Shown piece after piece: positions 60,085 through 64,000 of a DNA stretch of 64,000 bases. The translations under genes and the position numbers were made by a program. This DNA is from JBGSMX01 sp963790405 (GTDB taxonomy: Bacteria; Actinomycetota; Coriobacteriia; Anaerosomatales; JAGXFU01), in contig CAWBOJ010000002.1 of NCBI GenBank assembly GCA_963790405.1, positions 296,275 to 360,274 of the forward strand, given 5' to 3'. Position 1 is the stretch's first letter. Each line of letters starts with the position of its first letter. Below the pieces are notes generated by a model. That model had not been told where the DNA came from, did not search any database, and saw only the letters and a program-made list of their open reading frames with translations.

Positions 60085-60531
60085 TCAGCGCTCGGGGGCC
60101 TTGCCCTCCATGCGCTCGGCCGCCTGGTGGAGCTTCTCGGCGGTGACGCGGAACGCGCCCGCCACGCGCGGAGCGACTTCGTCGGCCACCCGATCGCCGG
60201 CGGCCCGGAAGGCCTCGCCTGTCTTGGTGGCAGCGTCGCGCAGACTCTGGCCGACATCGGCTGAGATTGCCTCATCGACCGCTCCGCCCACCGTACTCGC
60301 CATCTTCTCCATGTGCTGCTTGAGCTCGTGAGCCCGCTCGCGATTCTCGGGATCGTGGGTGGCTGCCCTGGCCCAGCGGCCCATCGCCTCGCCGAGCGCG
60401 TCGAGCTGTGCCATCACGTCGTGCCAGGCGTCCCCTTTGGGCTCCTCGGCCGCATCGGCCTGCTCGGCCTGCTCGACAATCGGCTCGGCCTGCTCCTCGG
60501 CGGGAGCGTCGGGTGTGTGCTCGTCGGCCAT
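60085..60531 (-). CDS. Helical soluble protein with acidic start, unknown
   Basis: A 148-residue protein. The first 35 residues are Glu/Ala-rich and disordered-looking (AEEQAEPIVEQAEQADAAEE). The rest is amphipathic helix (EHELKQHMEKMA-like; AATKTGEAFRAAGDRVADEV), reminiscent of apolipoprotein or phasin-like surface-coating proteins. GGAG lies five bases before the ATG. No homologue is recognised. Confidence 0.55.
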   Translation of the reverse strand: MADEHTPDAPAEEQAEPIVEQAEQADAAEEPKGDAWHDVMAQLDALGEAMGRWARAATHDPENRERAHELKQHMEKMASTVGGAVDEAISADVGQSLRDAATKTGEAFRAAGDRVADEVAPRVAGAFRVTAEKLHQAAERMEGKAPER

Positions 60532-60637
60532 AGTGACTCCTCCTCGGTTCCTCGAACGCCGTGTCGTCTAGGAGTATCCCCCAACTAGCGCGACAGGTGC
60601 GGCCGAAACGAAGATCGAGCACAGTCGTGGGCTCGGA

Positions 60638-61093
60638 TCAGCGGCCCCAGCCCCACGCGAGTGTGCCGAGAACACCCAGTGAGCCGAGGCCGATCTCGAA
60701 CAGGCTCAGTCCCATGGTGAAGCCGGCGATGACGACCGCCACCACGCCGACGGTTGCGAGCGTGGGGCCTCTGTGGCCGCCGGATCCCCGGCGAACCGCC
60801 TCGCCCACAAGCATCCCGTAGCCTATCGAGATGAGGAAGAAGCCGAACCGGATCGCCGCGAGGATGAATGCGCCCGCAAACGCAGCAGCGAGTCCGGCCG
60901 CCAGGCCGAGCGCGAACTGCTTGGGCTTCACGTACGTGTATTGACTGCGAACGGGCCGAGCGCAATCAGGGCACTTGTAGCCCACCGGCGTGTCGACCAT
61001 CTCGATCGGGCAGATGGGCCTGCCGCACTCGTTGCAGCTCATCGCGGTATCGACTTTGGGGTGATACGAGCACTTCGCCACGGTGTCTCCCAT
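60638..61093 (-). CDS. B-box-type zinc-finger membrane protein
   Basis: An N-terminal zinc-binding segment, KCSYHPKVDTAMSCNECGRP with CPIEM and YKCPDCARP, has the Cys/His spacing found before rhomboid and related membrane domains in actinobacteria. Four hydrophobic helices follow (LGLAAGLAAAFAGAFILAA and others), without the Ser/His of rhomboid proteases. ATG 61093 is chosen; start evidence is weak. It ends in a Gly/Trp tail (AWGWGR). Function unknown. Confidence 0.65.
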   Translation of the reverse strand: MGDTVAKCSYHPKVDTAMSCNECGRPICPIEMVDTPVGYKCPDCARPVRSQYTYVKPKQFALGLAAGLAAAFAGAFILAAIRFGFFLISIGYGMLVGEAVRRGSGGHRGPTLATVGVVAVVIAGFTMGLSLFEIGLGSLGVLGTLAWGWGR

Positions 61094-61163
61094 CAACAAA
61101 CGCGCGCTGACCACGTGTCAGCCAAGGTGATTCCCTACGCGCCAACGTCGATGAGAATAGCAG

Positions 61164-61607
61164 CTAATCCAATGCCGAGGTACATGCCGGACACCGCTTT
61201 GCCGCCTCTGGGATGGAGGTGAGGCAGAACGGGCAGTCCTTGGTCGGCACCTCGGCCTCTTCCTCGGTCTTGCGCAGCTTGTTCACGCCCTTCACGATCA
61301 TGAAAACGGCGAACGCAATGATGACGAAGCTCACGAGGGCGTTGATGAACAACCCGTAGTTGAGCGTGACGGCGCCGGCATCCTGTGCCGCCACCAGCGT
61401 CGCGTACGGACCTGCGGTAGCACCCTCCTTGAGCACCGCGAACAGGTTGGTGAAGTCCGCGCCGCCGAGGAGTAGCCCGGCCACCGGCATCACCAGGTCG
61501 TTGACCAGCGAGGTCACTATCGCACCAAACGCGGCGCCAATCACGACCGCAACTGCCAGGTCCATAGCGTTGCCGCGAGCGATGAATTTCTTGAACTCCT
61601 TGAGCAT
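61164..61607 (-). CDS. mscL: Large-conductance mechanosensitive channel with added zinc ribbon
   Basis: MscL opens under strong membrane tension to release solutes. The N-terminal EFKKFIARGNAMDLAVAVVI, helix 1 and SLVNDLVMPVAGLLLGG are typical, as is helix 2 (FINALVSFVIIAFAVFMIVK). The unusual part is the end: after EEEAEVPTKD comes CPFCLTSIPEAAKRCPACTS, two CxxC pairs that form a zinc ribbon where most MscL proteins stop at a short helix. It is 147 residues. A second channel, MscS, is at 7387-8449. Confidence 0.93.
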   Translation of the reverse strand: MLKEFKKFIARGNAMDLAVAVVIGAAFGAIVTSLVNDLVMPVAGLLLGGADFTNLFAVLKEGATAGPYATLVAAQDAGAVTLNYGLFINALVSFVIIAFAVFMIVKGVNKLRKTEEEAEVPTKDCPFCLTSIPEAAKRCPACTSALD

Positions 61608-61726
61608 GGTGCATTCCCCCTTGAGGATGCCGTGTAGGCGTTATGTTCCCCAACTCGCGCGCGGGGCGACGTGCGGTGCTCGCGCGGGTGTGCATAATTG
61701 GGTGCGGGCAAACGGGAAGGTCTTCG

Positions 61727-63301
61727 ATGCTAAACGCCATTGTCTTCGCGTGCGGTGCCGCCTTGATGGGACTCGAGATGGTAGCTGCGCGCGTGCTGGC
61801 ACCATTCCTCGGCAACTCTATATATGTATGGGGCAGCGTGATATCGATCGTGATGATCGCGCTGTCGCTGGGCTACTGGCTGGGCGGACAGCTTGCGGAC
61901 CGGTACGAGCCGTCGCGCGTGCTGGCTCCGGTGATCGCGCTGGCGGGGCTGTTCACGGTGGGCGCTCCGTTCGTGGCCGAGGCGATCTTGCCCGTTGCCG
62001 CCAACTGGGGGCCGCGGGTCGGCTCGCTGGCCGCCGCGACCGTCATCTACTTCGTGCCGTCGCTGCTGCTCGCGATGGTCTCGCCGCTTGGCGTGCGTCT
62101 CGCCGCCCGGAGCGGGCTGGCGCACATCGGGCGATCGGCCGGCAGCCTGTACGCGATCTCGACCGGCGGCAGCATCGTGGGCACGCTGCTCACGTCGTTT
62201 TGGCTCATCCCCCTGCTCTCGCTCGAGCCGCTCGTGGTGTGGACCGGCTTTCTGCTGCTTGCCACCTCGCTTGCGGCGCTCGGGTTACGCGAGGAGGAGT
62301 CCGCGGAGACGGCGGCGGCCGGGGCAACGCCACTGGCGACGATGGGGGTGACCGTCGTGACGGTGGTCGCCGCAGCGGTGCTAGGCGCCGTCGTGCTCTG
62401 GCAGTTCGCTCCAGCGGGCTCCACCAACGCCTACGGCGAGACCATCTTGTTTCGCGCCGACACGCAGTATCACCGCATCACGGTGACGGAAGACGACATG
62501 ACCCGGCACCTGCGCTTCGACAAGAGCCATCAATCGGCGATCGACCTCGCCGACCCGTTCGTGAGCCGCATCGAGTACCCGAACTACATGCACCTGGCTA
62601 TGGCCGTGAAGCCCGACGCGAAGCGCGTGCTCGTGCTCGGCCTGGGCGGAGGCGCCATCACCAAGCGCTACTGGCACGACTACCCCGGCGTCAGCGTCGA
62701 CTCGGTCGAGATCGACCCGGTCGTGGTCGACGTGGCCGAGAAGTACTTCGGGCTACCCGACGATCCGCGCCTGCGCACGTTCACCGAAGACGCGCGACGC
62801 TACGTGCAGACCACCGACGAGACCTATGATGTTGTGATCGTTGACGCGTACTACTCCGATTCGCTCCCCTTCCACTTGACCACCGAAGAGTTCCTCCGCG
62901 AGGTCAAAGCCCACATGGCACCCGACGGCGTGATCGCCTACAACGTCATCTCCTCAGCCGAAGGCAACGGCTCCGATCTGTTCCGCAGCATGTACCGCAC
63001 CGCCGGCGGCGTGTGGGACCGGCTGTGGGTGTTCCCCATCGGCTACGGCGCAGAAGCGATCGGCGGCGATCTATCCTCGGCAGGTGAAGTCCGCAGGAAC
63101 ATCATCGTCCTCGGGTCTGACACGCGTCTTGCCGAGGACACGTTGCTGGAACGCATTGCGGGCCGCGTGGGCGGGATGGTCACGATCGAGGGCTTCGACC
63201 GCTACGGCGACGATCTCTACACGGAGCCGGTGCCGCTCGCCGACGTGCCGGTGCTGACCGACTCGCACGCGCCGACCGACTCGCTCATCGAGGTGCAGTA
63301 G
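61727..63301 (+). CDS. Membrane fusion protein with spermidine-synthase-like domain
   Basis: A 524-residue fusion. Eight or so membrane helices (MFS-like, opening NAIVFACGAALMGLEMVAAR) lead to a methyltransferase-fold domain of the spermidine synthase type with VLVLGLGGGAITKRYW, VEIDPVVVDVAEKYF and VVIVDAYYSDSLPFHLTTEE. This architecture (PF01564 with membrane domain) is common, and its true product is unproven. A polyamine role is possible. ATG 61727 has GGAAGG six bases upstream. Its last 17 bases overlap the last gene of the window. Confidence 0.8.
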   Translation: MLNAIVFACGAALMGLEMVAARVLAPFLGNSIYVWGSVISIVMIALSLGYWLGGQLADRYEPSRVLAPVIALAGLFTVGAPFVAEAILPVAANWGPRVGSLAAATVIYFVPSLLLAMVSPLGVRLAARSGLAHIGRSAGSLYAISTGGSIVGTLLTSFWLIPLLSLEPLVVWTGFLLLATSLAALGLREEESAETAAAGATPLATMGVTVVTVVAAAVLGAVVLWQFAPAGSTNAYGETILFRADTQYHRITVTEDDMTRHLRFDKSHQSAIDLADPFVSRIEYPNYMHLAMAVKPDAKRVLVLGLGGGAITKRYWHDYPGVSVDSVEIDPVVVDVAEKYFGLPDDPRLRTFTEDARRYVQTTDETYDVVIVDAYYSDSLPFHLTTEEFLREVKAHMAPDGVIAYNVISSAEGNGSDLFRSMYRTAGGVWDRLWVFPIGYGAEAIGGDLSSAGEVRRNIIVLGSDTRLAEDTLLERIAGRVGGMVTIEGFDRYGDDLYTEPVPLADVPVLTDSHAPTDSLIEVQ

Positions 63302-63956
63302 GCCGGTTCCTCGGCTCGCGAACTGGCAAGCTCGAGCGGTGCTCGGCAAGCTCGGCAGCGTGATGTCGCTCGAGCCGAGGGCGCGCGAAGCCCCACACCG
63401 CAAGCCCGACCGCAACCGCGAACAGCACGACCGAGATGCCGCGTGTCGCGTACGCGAGAGCGTCGGTGTGTGGAATCAGCTTGAGCTTGGTGAGGATGTT
63501 GGCCCAGTCATGGCCCGCTCCGCTGCCATCGACATCGCCCCACAACGCGAGCTGCAGCCGCGTGGCGTCATACATATATACAGAGACGTTGTTGAGCGAC
63601 TCGGCTGCCCAGGCAAGCGTCAAGATGCCGGCGAAACGGTCGCGGCGCCAGAAGAAGTAGGCGGCAAGGCCGAGCGGTGCGACAACCTGCAGCATCGAAC
63701 CGGCGAACCACACGAGGAGCGTCGGCGCCCAGGCGAACAGCAGATGGCCGAACTCGTGAATGCCGAAGTCGACGCCGGAGAGCAACGGCACCCAGCCTCC
63801 ACGCGTGTACGTGAGGTACGCCAGGAGCGCCACGACTCCGCCGGCGGCTATCCACTTCCACGTGGACGCCCAGGCTGCGCGTCGCGGCGAACCATCCTCG
63901 GCACGCAAGGCATCGAGCATGGCGTCGGGGTCGGATATCGTTCGGCGCTCGGTCAT
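63285..63956 (-). CDS. Polytopic membrane protein with HEFGH motif
   Basis: A 223-residue protein with about five membrane helices. The second segment has GVDFGIHEFGHLLFAWAP, an HExxH-type zinc motif at the membrane. A third ligand might be a later His or Asp (GAGHDWANIL). Such motifs occur in site-2 proteases and other membrane peptidases, but the rest does not match M50 clearly. ATG 63956 is chosen; the last 17 bases overlap the gene at 61727. The right 44 bases of the window hold nothing I can call. Confidence 0.6.
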   Translation of the reverse strand: MTERRTISDPDAMLDALRAEDGSPRRAAWASTWKWIAAGGVVALLAYLTYTRGGWVPLLSGVDFGIHEFGHLLFAWAPTLLVWFAGSMLQVVAPLGLAAYFFWRRDRFAGILTLAWAAESLNNVSVYMYDATRLQLALWGDVDGSGAGHDWANILTKLKLIPHTDALAYATRGISVVLFAVAVGLAVWGFARPRLERHHAAELAEHRSSLPVREPRNRPTAPR

Positions 63957-64000
63957 GGCTTCATGGTAGCCGAGACGTCCCATGCAAGGCACCAGCTCGC

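Noticed and set aside
61818..61830. TATATATG runs inside genes (also near 47142 and 63568) as promoters or repeats
   Set aside because: They encode Ile-Tyr-Val or Tyr-Met-Tyr stretches in strong genes, and have no matching -35 box or common flanks.

Overview
The window is high-GC DNA from a Gram-positive, probably anaerobic actinobacterium; I lean to Coriobacteriia or a close relative. The reasons are four large secreted proteins carrying cell-wall-binding repeat 2 (CWB2) triplets, a PurF with Fe-S cluster cysteines, an apparently leaderless arsR transcript, tight start/stop overlaps throughout, and an hgcAB pair. The taxonomy is inference, not something a single gene proves.

Layout. 1-2.1 kb: the end of a frameshifted NHL-repeat/CWB2 surface protein and a small membrane protein. 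2.1-3.7 kb: a tRNA-Lys/tRNA-Glu pair whose shared terminator has been separated from tRNA-Glu by a 1.36-kb insert that carries only a Fic gene and is bounded by a 24-bp repeat of the tRNA 3' end. 3.9-8.4 kb: trehalose synthesis (fused OtsAB, then TreT) and an MscS channel. 8.4-21.5 kb (minus strand): pabB, pabC, purH, purN, purM and purF, interrupted by a 1.7-kaa subtilase. 21.6-28.3 kb: zinc-ribbon, TPR, WG-repeat, membrane and secreted proteins of unknown role around a plus-strand K+ channel. 28.4-39.1 kb: a copper block (membrane protein with cupredoxin domain, CopA ATPase, giant wall-anchored multicopper oxidase). 39.5-45.3 kb: purL, purQ, purS and purC, with a toxin-antitoxin pair inserted between purQ and purL. 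45.5-49.6 kb: a two-component system and an orphan histidine kinase. 49.8-53.2 kb (plus strand): three type IV pilin-like genes. 53.3-56.3 kb: arsR-hgcA-hgcB-thioredoxin-permease. 56.3-64 kb: phosphoesterase, beta-helix/CWB2 protein, MscL, a spermidine-synthase-like membrane fusion and a possible membrane metalloprotease.

The most important locus is 53.3-56.3 kb. HgcA (corrinoid protein with the N-V-W-C-A-A-G-K cap-helix motif and a membrane domain) and HgcB (two 4Fe-4S motifs, Cys73, terminal Cys-Cys) are the two proteins known to be required for microbial mercury methylation. Here they lie behind an ArsR-type repressor whose probable operator (two palindromes) covers a strong promoter, and ahead of a thioredoxin-fold protein with its own Cys-Cys tail and an ArsP-type permease. 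The layout suggests one metal-regulated unit for capture, methylation and perhaps export.

Sequence quality matters for reading this annotation. Fourteen breaks in ten otherwise intact genes are each repaired by removing exactly one base, and every repaired length becomes a multiple of three. I treat these as insertion errors in the sequence, and annotate each such gene as one CDS with the break noted.
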